Below, in pieces: positions 55,138-63,167 of a DNA stretch of 64,000 nt (its first letter is position 1; every line of letters begins with the position of its first letter). Position numbers and translations under genes: made by a program. Source of the stretch: Corynebacterium aurimucosum ATCC 700975 (GTDB lineage Bacteria > Actinomycetota > Actinomycetes > Mycobacteriales > Mycobacteriaceae); NCBI RefSeq assembly GCF_000022905.1, contig NC_012590.1, forward strand, positions 2,356,001 through 2,420,000, written 5' to 3'. The notes below the pieces were generated by a model. That model ran no database searches. It was not told the DNA's origin and saw only the letters and a program-made list of their open reading frames with translations.

Positions 55138-55620
55138 TTAGGCGCGCCAGACCACGGCAGTGGCCACGGCAGCGCGGCCCTCCTTGCGGCCAGTAAAGCC
55201 GAGATGATCCGTCGTCGTTGCGGAAACAGACACCGGAGCGCCGAGGATTTCGCTCAGCACGGCCTCGGCTTCCTTTCGCCGCGGGCCCATCTTGGGGCTC
55301 TGACCAACCAATTGGGCGGCGGCGTTGCCGATGATGAAACCTTCTTTTTCCAGCAGCTCGCGGCACTCGCGCAACAGCTGAGCGCCGGAAACCCCGTCGT
55401 ACTCAGGCCGTCCCACACCGACGAAGGAGCCGAGGTCGCCGAGGTTGGAGGCGGAGAGCAAGGCGTCGACAAGCGCGTGGCTCACCACGTCACCATCGGA
55501 GTGGCCCTCGCAGCCATCCACGTCCTCGAAGAGGAGACCTGCGATCCAGCAGGGTTTTCCGGGCTCAATCTGGTGGGCGTCGGTGGCGATTCCCACGCGC
55601 GGGATAATCGGGTTAGTCAC
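55138..55620 (-). CDS. ispF: 2-C-methyl-D-erythritol 2,4-cyclodiphosphate synthase
   Basis: MEP-pathway enzyme giving the cyclic diphosphate in isoprenoid synthesis; a trimer with zinc at the interface. 160 residues. [21 protein letters not shown] has the Asp-x-His metal site; [20 protein letters not shown] and GLGF-type [16 protein letters not shown] complete the family. GTG 55620 overlaps the ispD stop (GTGACTAA), so they are translationally coupled. Confidence 0.95.
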   Translation of the reverse strand: MTNPIIPRVGIATDAHQIEPGKPCWIAGLLFEDVDGCEGHSDGDVVSHALVDALLSASNLGDLGSFVGVGRPEYDGVSGAQLLRECRELLEKEGFIIGNAAAQLVGQSPKMGPRRKEAEAVLSEILGAPVSVSATTTDHLGFTGRKEGRAAVATAVVWRA

Positions 55621-56374
55621 TAGGCACCTCGAAGATGGTTGGTTCGGCCTCATCCGTCACGGCCTTCGCCAGGACGAGGTCGATGGGGGTGGTGATTTTA
55701 AACGCGAAGGTATCTCCCTGCACGGTCTCCACGCGCTCGCCGTGCCATTCCATGAGGCTGGCGTCATCCGTGGCGACGAAGTCAGGGTCCTGCGCCCAAT
55801 AGTCTAGGTTGGCGCGGCGCAGCGCGGCCAGGTTAAAGCCCTGCGGCGTTTGCACAGCGCGCAGGCGGGAACGATCAGGGGTGGACAGGACCGTCTGGCC
55901 CTCCACCTCTTTGATGGTGTCCGCCACGGGAAGGACCGGGATGACTGCGGTGGCGCCGTCGAGCACGCGCTTGGCGACGCGCGCGATCATCCCCGGCGGC
56001 GTCAACGCACGGGCGGCGTCGTGGATGAGCACCACGGCATCCTCATCTGGGATGGCCTGCAGACCCGCCCAGACGGAATCGGCGCGCTCGTCCCCGCCGT
56101 GGACGATGCGCACGGGAACATCAGAATCGATGCGGTTGAGGATACTGGCAGCATAGCCCTCCATGGAGGGGCTAACGAGAACAATGATCTCATCGACGAA
56201 TTCCGAGGTGATCATGGCCCGGACGGAACGCTCCAGCAAGGTGCGCCCGCGCAGCTCCACGTAGGCCTTGGGAACCTCGGCCCCGAGGCGCGTCCCCTGA
56301 CCGGCGGCCGCGACGAGAGCAATGACGCGGGCGGTGGAACGGGTATTAGTCTTCGTCGTCGAAGGAGAGGTCAT
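55613..56374 (-). CDS. ispD: 2-C-methyl-D-erythritol 4-phosphate cytidylyltransferase
   Basis: MEP-pathway nucleotidyltransferase that activates methylerythritol phosphate with CTP. About 253 residues. [23 protein letters not shown] is the nucleotide loop, then [16 protein letters not shown] and [18 protein letters not shown], ending in [16 protein letters not shown]. The start is uncertain among in-frame ATGs 56374, 56389 and 56395; all lie inside the 3' end of carD (overlap 29-50 bases) and none has a ribosome site. Overlap implies coupling to carD. Confidence 0.93.
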   Translation of the reverse strand: MTSPSTTKTNTRSTARVIALVAAAGQGTRLGAEVPKAYVELRGRTLLERSVRAMITSEFVDEIIVLVSPSMEGYAASILNRIDSDVPVRIVHGGDERADSVWAGLQAIPDEDAVVLIHDAARALTPPGMIARVAKRVLDGATAVIPVLPVADTIKEVEGQTVLSTPDRSRLRAVQTPQGFNLAALRRANLDYWAQDPDFVATDDASLMEWHGERVETVQGDTFAFKITTPIDLVLAKAVTDEAEPTIFEVPSD

Positions 56375-56930
56375 CGAGATCGACGTCATTGTCAATATCG
56401 GTGGTAATGGACTTGTCCTCTACCAGGCCGGCGGCGCGGTGACGCTCGATGGTGGCGTTGATTTCCTCCATCATGGTGTCAGCCTTCTTCTCATCAACCG
56501 GCTTGGCCAGGGAGAGCTCACCGACCAGAATCTGGCGGGCCTTAGCCAGCATGCGCTTCTCACCGGCGGACAGGCCACGGTCCTGGTCGCGGCGCCACAG
56601 GTCACGCACGACTTCCGCCACCTTGTTGATATCGCCGGAGGCGAGACGCTCTTGGTTCGCCTTGTAGCGGCGGGACCAGTTGCCGGCTTCCTCGACGTCT
56701 ACTTCGCGCAGGACGGAGAAAACCTTCTCGAGGCCTTCCTTGCCCACAACGTCGCGCACGCCCACCATCTCAACGTTCTTGGAAGGAACACGAACCACCA
56801 GGTCGGACTGGTTGATTTGGAGAACGAGGTATTCGAGCTCCTCGCCGCCCATCTCCCGCGTTTCAATCGCCGTAATCTTGGCGGCGCCGTGGTGGGGGTA
56901 GACGACGACCTCTCCGACCTTAAATTCCAT
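56346..56930 (-). CDS. carD: CarD family RNA polymerase-binding regulator
   Basis: Essential global activator in Actinobacteria that binds RNA polymerase beta and stabilises open complexes. 194 residues, ATG 56930 with AAGGAG. The RNA-polymerase interaction domain starts [20 protein letters not shown], and the helical DNA-binding part has the conserved [29 protein letters not shown] block with its Trp. An acidic tail ends [16 protein letters not shown] -10 lies upstream at about 57013-57018 on the reverse strand; the rest of 56931-57218 holds only promoters. Confidence 0.95.
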   Translation of the reverse strand: MEFKVGEVVVYPHHGAAKITAIETREMGGEELEYLVLQINQSDLVVRVPSKNVEMVGVRDVVGKEGLEKVFSVLREVDVEEAGNWSRRYKANQERLASGDINKVAEVVRDLWRRDQDRGLSAGEKRMLAKARQILVGELSLAKPVDEKKADTMMEEINATIERHRAAGLVEDKSITTDIDNDVDLDDLSFDDED

Positions 56931-57218
56931 TGCCACTCCTTGTGAAGCCTTTGAGACGGTGCCCATCGTGTGCTCTCGGCGTGCTCTCGGTGGGCCGCAT
57001 ATACAGGGAGTCTATTCTAGCACGCGACTTTCCGGCACCGCTCCCCCGCCCAGGTGCCGCACGCTGCCTGCAATACACCACTATGGCGGCTGATATAAAG
57101 CCCGGCTACCCCCGGTCTACCCAAGGGGTTTGCTGGAAACTGTGTGCTTTCCCCCCAGAGGTACTAGGCTAAAGCGTTGATAAGCTTTGTGATCGCAATT
57201 CAATGGAGGACACTCACA

Positions 57219-57794
57219 GTGCAGTCCCTGAAGTCCGCCGCTCGCTGCGGTGCCATCATGTCAGTTACCGCCCTCTCCGCGCTGGCCTTGGCGTCCTGCT
57301 CGGCCGGTCATGTTGCGCAGACCGCGGAAAAGGTGATTGCTGTCGACGGCGCATCCGCAAGCTCCGAAGATGGCAAGGTGGCCGTACGTGACGTCACCAT
57401 TCAGGTTGAGCCGGACACCGGTGAGACCTCCCTGAAGTTCGTTGCCGTTAACCAGGGCTACAAGGTCGATGACGTTACCCTCGAGTCCGTCAACGTCGAT
57501 GGCCAGGATGTCCCTCTGGAAGGCGTCGAGCCGCTTCCGCGCGATCATGCCCTCTACGCCGATTCCCAGGCGAACCTGGACCGCCTCCCCAAGGACGGCA
57601 AGGACAAGAACATCACCTACGTGACCACCTCCCTGGAGAATGAGGACTATGGCTTCGGCGGCTCCCGCCCGGTGACCTTCACCTTCAACACCGGCACCAT
57701 TGAGGTTGATGCCACCGTGTCTGCCTCCCCGCTGCAGTCCGGTAACTATGACCGCGACCCGCAGTCCACCGAGGGCTACGCCGAGAACAAGTAA
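57219..57794 (+). CDS. LpqE-like lipoprotein
   Basis: A 191-residue exported lipoprotein. GTG 57219 with GGAGG about ten bases before it is preferred over ATG 57177. The signal ends in lipobox LALASC (Cys about 26). The mature part is a beta-rich domain (VRDVTIQVEPDTGETSLKFV, then VTFTFNTGTIEVDATVSA), like mycobacterial LpqE, which also lies between carD and radA. That family is related to PCuAC-type copper chaperone folds, but the Met/His copper motif is not evident here. Function unknown. A strong terminator follows. Confidence 0.83.
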   Translation: MQSLKSAARCGAIMSVTALSALALASCSAGHVAQTAEKVIAVDGASASSEDGKVAVRDVTIQVEPDTGETSLKFVAVNQGYKVDDVTLESVNVDGQDVPLEGVEPLPRDHALYADSQANLDRLPKDGKDKNITYVTTSLENEDYGFGGSRPVTFTFNTGTIEVDATVSASPLQSGNYDRDPQSTEGYAENK

Positions 57795-57808
57795 GCCTTC
57801 TCTTTACA

Positions 57809-57889
57809 GAAACCGCCCCAGCTGCCAAAGTTTTCCCGGATCTTTGAATCACGGGCTGCAACTTTGGCAAGTGGGGCGGTTTCTTTTTC
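57809..57889 (+). terminator. Long terminator between the LpqE-like gene and radA
   Basis: Two-part stem: GAAACCGCCCCA with TGGGGCGGTTTC and, inside, TGCCAAAGTT with AACTTTGGCA, separated by two-base bulges, then TTTTTC. Total 22 base pairs. It lies 14 bases after the stop. Confidence 0.9.
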
Positions 57890-57910
57890 ATTTTTAGATA
57901 GCGTTAAGGC

Positions 57911-59293
57911 ATGGCAAAAAAGGTTCGTCCCGTCCACACCTGCTCCGAGTGTGGCTTCGTCTCCCCCAAGTGGCTTGGCCGCTGCCCCGAGTGCGGCTCG
58001 TGGGGAACGCTTCAGGAAACCGCGGCGGCTGAGAGCGGTACTGCTGCCCAGGCTGCGGTGTCTGGGCGCCGTCCCACAGGCCTAACGCCGACGAGCCCGG
58101 CGGTGCCGATAACCAAGGTGGGCGCGTCAGCAACGAAGGCCATCAATACCGGTATTGGGGAACTAGACCGAGTCTTGGGCCGCGGCATCGTCCCTGGCTC
58201 GGTGGTGCTCATGGCGGGTGAGCCGGGGGTCGGCAAATCCACGCTCCTGCTCGAGGTTGCTTCCCGCTGGGCGCAGCTAGGGCGCACTGCGCTTTATGCC
58301 ACCGCGGAAGAATCCGCTGGGCAGGTCCGCGCCCGCGCTGAGCGCACAGGGGCTTTGCACGAGACGCTCTATCTTGCGGCTGAGTCGAATCTCGACGTTG
58401 TCTTTGGGCACGTGGAGCAGCTCAAACCCAGCCTGCTCATCGTGGACTCCGTCCAAACCATGCACGCCGCCGGAGTCGAAGGCGTGGCGGGCGGCGTGGC
58501 GCAGTCGCGCGCAGTGACCGCCGCCCTGACCACGCTGGCCAAAACCACCGGCATCCCCATCCTCCTCGTCGGGCACGTAACCAAAGACGGCAACGTCGCC
58601 GGACCTCGCGTGCTTGAGCACCTCGTGGACGTCGTCCTGAATTTTGAGGGTGACCGTCAATCCTCTCTGCGCCTTCTCCGAGGCCTAAAGAACCGCTTCG
58701 GTGCCACCGATGAGATGGGCTGCTTCGAGCAAACTGCGGCCGGAATCCGGGAGGTCGCGGATCCTTCTGGCCTCTTCCTCTCCCACCGCGGCAGCACCCC
58801 AGATGGCTCGGCGGTGACCGTCGCCATGGATGGTGTGCGCCCCATTCTGGCTGAGGTCCAGGCGCTCACCGTGGATCCTGTCGCAAAGAACCCGCGGCGC
58901 GTGGTGACGGGGCTTGATGCCAACCGCGTTCCCATGGTGCTCGCGGTGTTGCAGGCCCGCGCGGGCGAACGCACCAACGACAAGGATGCCTATGTGGCCA
59001 CGGTGGGCGGTATGAAGATTCAGGAACCGGCCACGGACCTAGCCGTAGCCCTTGCCACGTGGTCTTCCTTACACGAGCAGCCGCTACCACCGAAGACAGT
59101 GGTCATCGGCGAGGTGGGCCTCGCTGGCGAAGTTCGCCGCGTACCGAACCTGGACCGCCGCTTGGCAGAAGCTGCCCGCTTGGGTTACCGCTACGCCATC
59201 GTCCCGCCCGGAAAGGTGGAGGTCAGCGGGGGCATGCAGGTGCGTCAAGCAGCGACGCTGAGCGAAGCAATCGCTGCTCTTAAAGCAGATTGA
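57911..59293 (+). CDS. radA: DNA repair protein RadA
   Basis: Branch-migration ATPase in recombinational repair, 460 residues. The N-terminal zinc finger is HTCSECGFVSPKWLGRCPECG with four Cys (11, 14, 25, 28). Walker A is GEPGVGKSTLLLEVASRW, the KNRFG motif is in LRGLKNRFGATDEMG, and the C-terminal Lon-like domain has VATVGGMKIQEPATDLAVAL. ATG 57911. The stop overlaps the convergent membrane-protein gene by 14 bases. In mycobacteria and many Actinobacteria disA follows radA; here it does not. Confidence 0.95.
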   Translation: MAKKVRPVHTCSECGFVSPKWLGRCPECGSWGTLQETAAAESGTAAQAAVSGRRPTGLTPTSPAVPITKVGASATKAINTGIGELDRVLGRGIVPGSVVLMAGEPGVGKSTLLLEVASRWAQLGRTALYATAEESAGQVRARAERTGALHETLYLAAESNLDVVFGHVEQLKPSLLIVDSVQTMHAAGVEGVAGGVAQSRAVTAALTTLAKTTGIPILLVGHVTKDGNVAGPRVLEHLVDVVLNFEGDRQSSLRLLRGLKNRFGATDEMGCFEQTAAGIREVADPSGLFLSHRGSTPDGSAVTVAMDGVRPILAEVQALTVDPVAKNPRRVVTGLDANRVPMVLAVLQARAGERTNDKDAYVATVGGMKIQEPATDLAVALATWSSLHEQPLPPKTVVIGEVGLAGEVRRVPNLDRRLAEAARLGYRYAIVPPGKVEVSGGMQVRQAATLSEAIAALKAD

Positions 59294-60020
59294 AGGGGAG
59301 CGCTGGGGAGTAGTTCTCACCGATGACGGAGTGCAAGAAATAAGCACCCGGCTCAGCGTCCTCGCGGTCGGTGCACTTGCCCGGCTCAGAGCGCTTACGG
59401 GACCAATCCGCCTGGAAGTAGCGGGTCTCACCTGATTTGAAGGTCTGCTTGCCGGTTTCCACCGAGGCATAGCAATCGGTATCGGCCCACACGCGCTCGT
59501 TAGAGCCCATCTTGTAGACCTCGAAGCGCAGCTGTTCTTCATCCAGATCGATGGAGCAATCTGCCGTCGTCGGGTTAAAGACCTCCAAGTAGAAGGTCGG
59601 CATCTTATCAGCCGGAACACTGTCCTCGTTGGTCTTGGCCAACACCTTGAGGTCTTGGAGGGAACACGTCGTCTTGGTGGGATCGACGGTCAACTCCTCC
59701 GGCTTCGCCTCAGAGGATGGCGCTTCCTTGTCCTGCTCGCCTTCCTTCGGCTCAGTAGATTCCGGGGCTTCAGTGGATCCCTCGGCCGCGGTGGACTCGG
59801 TCGTCTCCACCGCCGAGGTTGCTTCCTGCGACGTGGCCAAGGTATCCGAAGCCGCTGCTTGCTGCGATTCCGCTCCCGGTTCCTCCGAACCGCTAAAAAG
59901 CGCGGTGGCAGCCCAAATAAGAACAATCACGAGTACCAAGATCGCCACGAGCGCGGCAACGCGACGGCGAACATAGATCTCTCGCGGTAGCTGCTTCGGG
60001 GTACGGGATGGCTCAGTCAC
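59280..60020 (-). CDS. Single-pass membrane protein, Rv3587c-like
   Basis: A 246-residue membrane-anchored protein: short cytosolic N-terminus, one helix (AALVAILVLVIVLIWAATAL), then a Ser/Thr/Glu-rich linker of about 70 residues and an extracellular domain with conserved Cys in KTTCSLQDLK, TADCSIDLD, DTDCYAS and GKCTDRED that can form two disulfides. TAAACT ends seven bases before GTG 60020, pointing to leaderless mRNA. The place between radA and carbonic anhydrase matches Rv3587c. Function unknown. Confidence 0.82.
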   Translation of the reverse strand: MTEPSRTPKQLPREIYVRRRVAALVAILVLVIVLIWAATALFSGSEEPGAESQQAAASDTLATSQEATSAVETTESTAAEGSTEAPESTEPKEGEQDKEAPSSEAKPEELTVDPTKTTCSLQDLKVLAKTNEDSVPADKMPTFYLEVFNPTTADCSIDLDEEQLRFEVYKMGSNERVWADTDCYASVETGKQTFKSGETRYFQADWSRKRSEPGKCTDREDAEPGAYFLHSVIGENYSPALPFNLL

Positions 60021-60127
60021 AGCTCTTAGTTTAAGGGGACTAGAGCCCAACCCGGGCCAGCCCGGGGCCGCGTGTCTTGAGCAGCGGCTTCTATGTGCTC
60101 ATCCGAGGAACCGGGTGAGCACACGCG

Positions 60128-60751
60128 CTACTTAACGCCGTGCAGGACGACGGTCTCCACACTGGAATCCTCCAGGAGGTAGCGCAGGCCAACGATGCCG
60201 AGCGTGCCGGCGTCGAGAAGCCGGCGTGCAGCCGGCACATCGGAGATGATCTGGGACACCGTCTGCGCGGTATTTTCGCGTTCGAAATCGGCGCGCTCCT
60301 CACGTCCATCGCGCTTGGCCACCATCGAGGCAGCGGCCACGCGCTCAATGATCGGACGCTGCAGGCCCGTCGGCAGATCGCCACCCGCCAGGAAGTCTGA
60401 GGCTGCGCCCACCGCACCGCAGGACTGATGGCCCATAACCACGAGCAAGTTGGCCTTCAGGTTTTCCAGTGCATAGTCCAGCGAGGCCATCACCGCGCTG
60501 TCCAGGATGTGACCGGCGGTGCGGATGACGAAGGCATCACCGAAACCAATGTTGAACACGTGCTCAATGGGCGCGCGGGAATCGGAGCAGGCCAGCACGA
60601 TGACGCGTGGGTCTTGGCCTTGAGTCAGGCCAGCGCGCAGCTTCGCGTCTTGGTTAACGTCGATGAGGTTACCCGTCACCAGGCGGTGGTTACCTTCCTG
60701 GAGGGCTTCCCACACCTTCTGTGGGTTTTGAGGGACATCTACTAAAGGCAT
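60128..60751 (-). CDS. Beta-carbonic anhydrase
   Basis: Zinc enzyme interconverting CO2 and bicarbonate, needed for carboxylations at ambient CO2. 207 residues. Zinc site: Cys and Asp-Arg pair in VLACSDSRAPIEHVFNIGFGD, then His and Cys in VVMGHQSCGAVGAA. ATG 60751; TAGAGT ends seven bases before it, so it appears leaderless. Matches the carbonic anhydrase gene beside mutY in mycobacteria (canB) and C. glutamicum. Confidence 0.94.
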   Translation of the reverse strand: MPLVDVPQNPQKVWEALQEGNHRLVTGNLIDVNQDAKLRAGLTQGQDPRVIVLACSDSRAPIEHVFNIGFGDAFVIRTAGHILDSAVMASLDYALENLKANLLVVMGHQSCGAVGAASDFLAGGDLPTGLQRPIIERVAAASMVAKRDGREERADFERENTAQTVSQIISDVPAARRLLDAGTLGIVGLRYLLEDSSVETVVLHGVK

Positions 60752-60792
60752 GTTTCTTACTCTAGTCCCCACCGCCCTACACTGAGGTTCCT

Positions 60793-61653
60793 ATGGATAC
60801 CCAAGCTGTCGTGGAATGGTTCGATGCCCATGAACGCCCCCTACCGTGGCGCGAGCCAGGGACCTCGGCATGGGGCGTGCTCCTAAGTGAGGTCATGAGC
60901 CAGCAAACCCCCGTCGCGCGCGTCGCCCCGCAGTGGGAGGAATGGATGCGCCGCTGGCCTACCCCACAGGACCTTGCGGCGGCGTCCAAGGCGGATGTCT
61001 TACGCGCGTGGGGCAAGCTGGGCTACCCTCGCCGTGCGTTGCGCTTGTGGGAGTGTGCTAAGGAGATTGGTGAGGGAGAGGTTCCGGGGGACGTCGACAA
61101 GCTCTTGGCGTTACCGGGGATCGGTGAGTACACCGCCCGTGCAGTGGCCTGTTTCCATTTTGGCCACAACGTTCCGGTGGTGGATACCAACGTCCGCCGC
61201 GTCTATGCCCGCGCAGAGGACGGGCGCTTCCTCGCCCCGAGTCCCGCGAAGCGCGAATTGGCACAGGTAGAAGCCCTGCTTCCGAAAGAGAACGGCCCGC
61301 GTTTTTCGGCCGCACTCATGGAACTCGGAGCCTTGGTGTGCACGGCCAAGACCCCGGACTGCGCCGCCTGTCCCATCAAGTCCACGTGCGCTTGGCAGCT
61401 CGCGGGCTGCCCGGAGCCCAGTGAGGAGGAGGCCGCGCGGGCTAAGAAACGCGTACAAAAGTTCACCGGCACGGACCGGCAGGTGCGGGGGCTGCTTCTC
61501 GACGTCCTCCGAGGCTCACCCCACCCAGTTACCCAGGCCGACCTGGATGCGGTATGGCCAGATGCGGCACAGCGCTCGCGCGCACAAGCCTCGCTGCTCG
61601 AGGATGGGTTGATGGATGTCAACGACGAGGGTTTGTTCCACCTTCCGCACTAG
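60793..61653 (+). CDS. mutY: A/G-specific adenine glycosylase
   Basis: Removes adenine opposite 8-oxoguanine. 286 residues. Catalytic Glu region LLSEVMSQQTPVARVAPQW, helix-hairpin-helix LLALPGIGEYTARAVACFHF with the following catalytic Asp in VPVVDTNVRRVYAR, and the [4Fe-4S] loop VCTAKTPDCAACPIKSTC. The C-terminal MutT-like domain is short (about 55 residues), so 8-oxoG recognition may differ from E. coli MutY. ATG 60793 has GAGG. The 3' end overlaps the convergent ThrE-like gene by 35 bases. Confidence 0.94.
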   Translation: MDTQAVVEWFDAHERPLPWREPGTSAWGVLLSEVMSQQTPVARVAPQWEEWMRRWPTPQDLAAASKADVLRAWGKLGYPRRALRLWECAKEIGEGEVPGDVDKLLALPGIGEYTARAVACFHFGHNVPVVDTNVRRVYARAEDGRFLAPSPAKRELAQVEALLPKENGPRFSAALMELGALVCTAKTPDCAACPIKSTCAWQLAGCPEPSEEEAARAKKRVQKFTGTDRQVRGLLLDVLRGSPHPVTQADLDAVWPDAAQRSRAQASLLEDGLMDVNDEGLFHLPH

Positions 61654-62935
61654 GCACGTGTGAGAAGTCGATGAGGTGGCCGAAGGTCCAATCGCGGTCG
61701 GTCAACAGGCGGGCGAGGATAAGCCCGCAGCCGATGGCCGCCACGGCCATCGAGGCGGTAGCGAAGTTGCTCAACGCCTGGTCCATGTTGCCTACGTTAA
61801 GGTGATAGACGGTGCGGAACATGGAGGTGCCCGGGATCATGATGACGGACGCGGGCACCGTCGTAGTGATGCGCGGTAGGTGTGCGCGTGTGGAGGCCAC
61901 CGCACCCAAGAGCCCGACGATGAGACCACCGGCGAAAGCTCCGACGTAGGCCGTGGCCCCGACCCCGATGAGAACTAGTCGCACGAGGTTGGCCACCGTT
62001 CCCACCGCGGCCGCTACGAGCACCATCCGGCGCGAGGAGTTAAAGAGGAACGCGAATCCGGAAATGCCCAGGAAGCTGGCCGCCGCGGCGGCGAGGTACC
62101 ACACGGGCGCATAGTCCGGGATGCCCGGTTCCGGTGTGAGCTCCGTGGTCCAGCTGACCAGAGCCACGGTAAAGGTGGCGGCGGTGATCACCGTCAGCGC
62201 GTAGGTCAGGCGGGATAGCCCGGCCTCGAAGTCGAAGCGCGCGAGGTCAATGAGCGCGGAGAACAACGGGAAACCGGGAATGAGGAAAAGTACGGCGGCC
62301 ACGTAGCCCGAGGAAAACTCCGACGGGTCCGCCACCCCGGCGGCAGCCACGGCCTCGGTGGTGAAGAAATACACGAGGCTAGCCACCGTGCCAGCCGCCA
62401 CGATGCAGCCGAGCTGGTGGACGTGCTTGCCATGTAAAACCGCGCGGGTGAGCTGGCCACAAAAGGCGGCGAGGGCTACCAGCAGAATCGCCAGCGGCGT
62501 AAAGAAGTTCAGGACCGCGAAAGAGGCGCACGCAATCGCCGCCGCTACAGCCAAGAACCAACGGTTCCACCGCTTGACCACCGTCGACTCGATGGAATCA
62601 AGCATCTCCGTGAGCTCTTCGGTCGTAATGCCCGCGTACAGCCTGTGGTGGGTAAGGTCCTCCAGCGCCTCGATGCGGGAGGCGTCAACTGCCGGCGAAT
62701 GCTGCTGGGCCACCACGGTGCGAAACTCGCGGCCACGGTGAAACGTGCATGTTATCTGGGTGACGCCGACGTTGGCATCGAGCCGATCAAAACCGAGCGC
62801 GCGGGCGGCACGTTTCATGCCGCGCAGCACGCGGTAGCCGGACGTTCCCGCGCCCATGAGCATCATGCCTAGGCGCAGGACGACGTCGGCCTCGTACCCC
62901 ATGCGGACATAGTCGCTGTTGGGGTGAGAAGTCAT
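61619..62935 (-). CDS. Threonine/serine exporter family protein (second ThrE-like)
   Basis: A 438-residue membrane protein. An N-terminal ThrE domain (YEADVVLRLGMMLMGAGTSGYR, GITTEELTEMLDSIE) precedes about ten helices; the last part holds ASVIMIPGTSMFRTVYHLNVGN, corresponding to the PMLPGLxxYR region of ThrE. It has no long N-terminal extension and is shorter than ThrE at 41137. Substrate not known. ATG 62935 overlaps the stop of the upstream DUF4236 gene (TAATG). An in-frame ATG at 62983 would overlap it further. Confidence 0.85.
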   Translation of the reverse strand: MTSHPNSDYVRMGYEADVVLRLGMMLMGAGTSGYRVLRGMKRAARALGFDRLDANVGVTQITCTFHRGREFRTVVAQQHSPAVDASRIEALEDLTHHRLYAGITTEELTEMLDSIESTVVKRWNRWFLAVAAAIACASFAVLNFFTPLAILLVALAAFCGQLTRAVLHGKHVHQLGCIVAAGTVASLVYFFTTEAVAAAGVADPSEFSSGYVAAVLFLIPGFPLFSALIDLARFDFEAGLSRLTYALTVITAATFTVALVSWTTELTPEPGIPDYAPVWYLAAAAASFLGISGFAFLFNSSRRMVLVAAAVGTVANLVRLVLIGVGATAYVGAFAGGLIVGLLGAVASTRAHLPRITTTVPASVIMIPGTSMFRTVYHLNVGNMDQALSNFATASMAVAAIGCGLILARLLTDRDWTFGHLIDFSHVPSAEGGTNPRR

Positions 62936-63105
62936 TAGCGCCAGCGTCCCCGGAAATTCAGGCCGCCGGGCAGGTTGACCCACATGCCGCCGCGGGAGTT
63001 AAAGGTCACGGGGCCGACCTTCGTCGACATCGACGCACCGGAGCCGGAAACGTTGATCCAGCTATTCTTTCCGGTCTTCTTGCGCTTACGAAAATAGATT
63101 CCCAT
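62935..63105 (-). CDS. Small DUF4236-type protein
   Basis: A 56-residue basic protein beginning MGIYFRKRKKTGKNSWINVS and continuing with alternating Gly/Ser/Val strands to LNFRGRWR. The opening and the Gly-rich beta pattern are those of DUF4236, often a short domain before transmembrane or other modules in bacteria; here it stands alone. It is translationally coupled to the ThrE-like gene. Function unknown. ATG 63105; an ATG at 63138 is in frame. Confidence 0.75.
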   Translation of the reverse strand: MGIYFRKRKKTGKNSWINVSGSGASMSTKVGPVTFNSRGGMWVNLPGGLNFRGRWR

Positions 63106-63167
63106 GCGCGTTAGCTTAGCGCAGCGCAGTCGCTGCACCCCAGCGAAAGAAGTATTAGTCTAACGAC

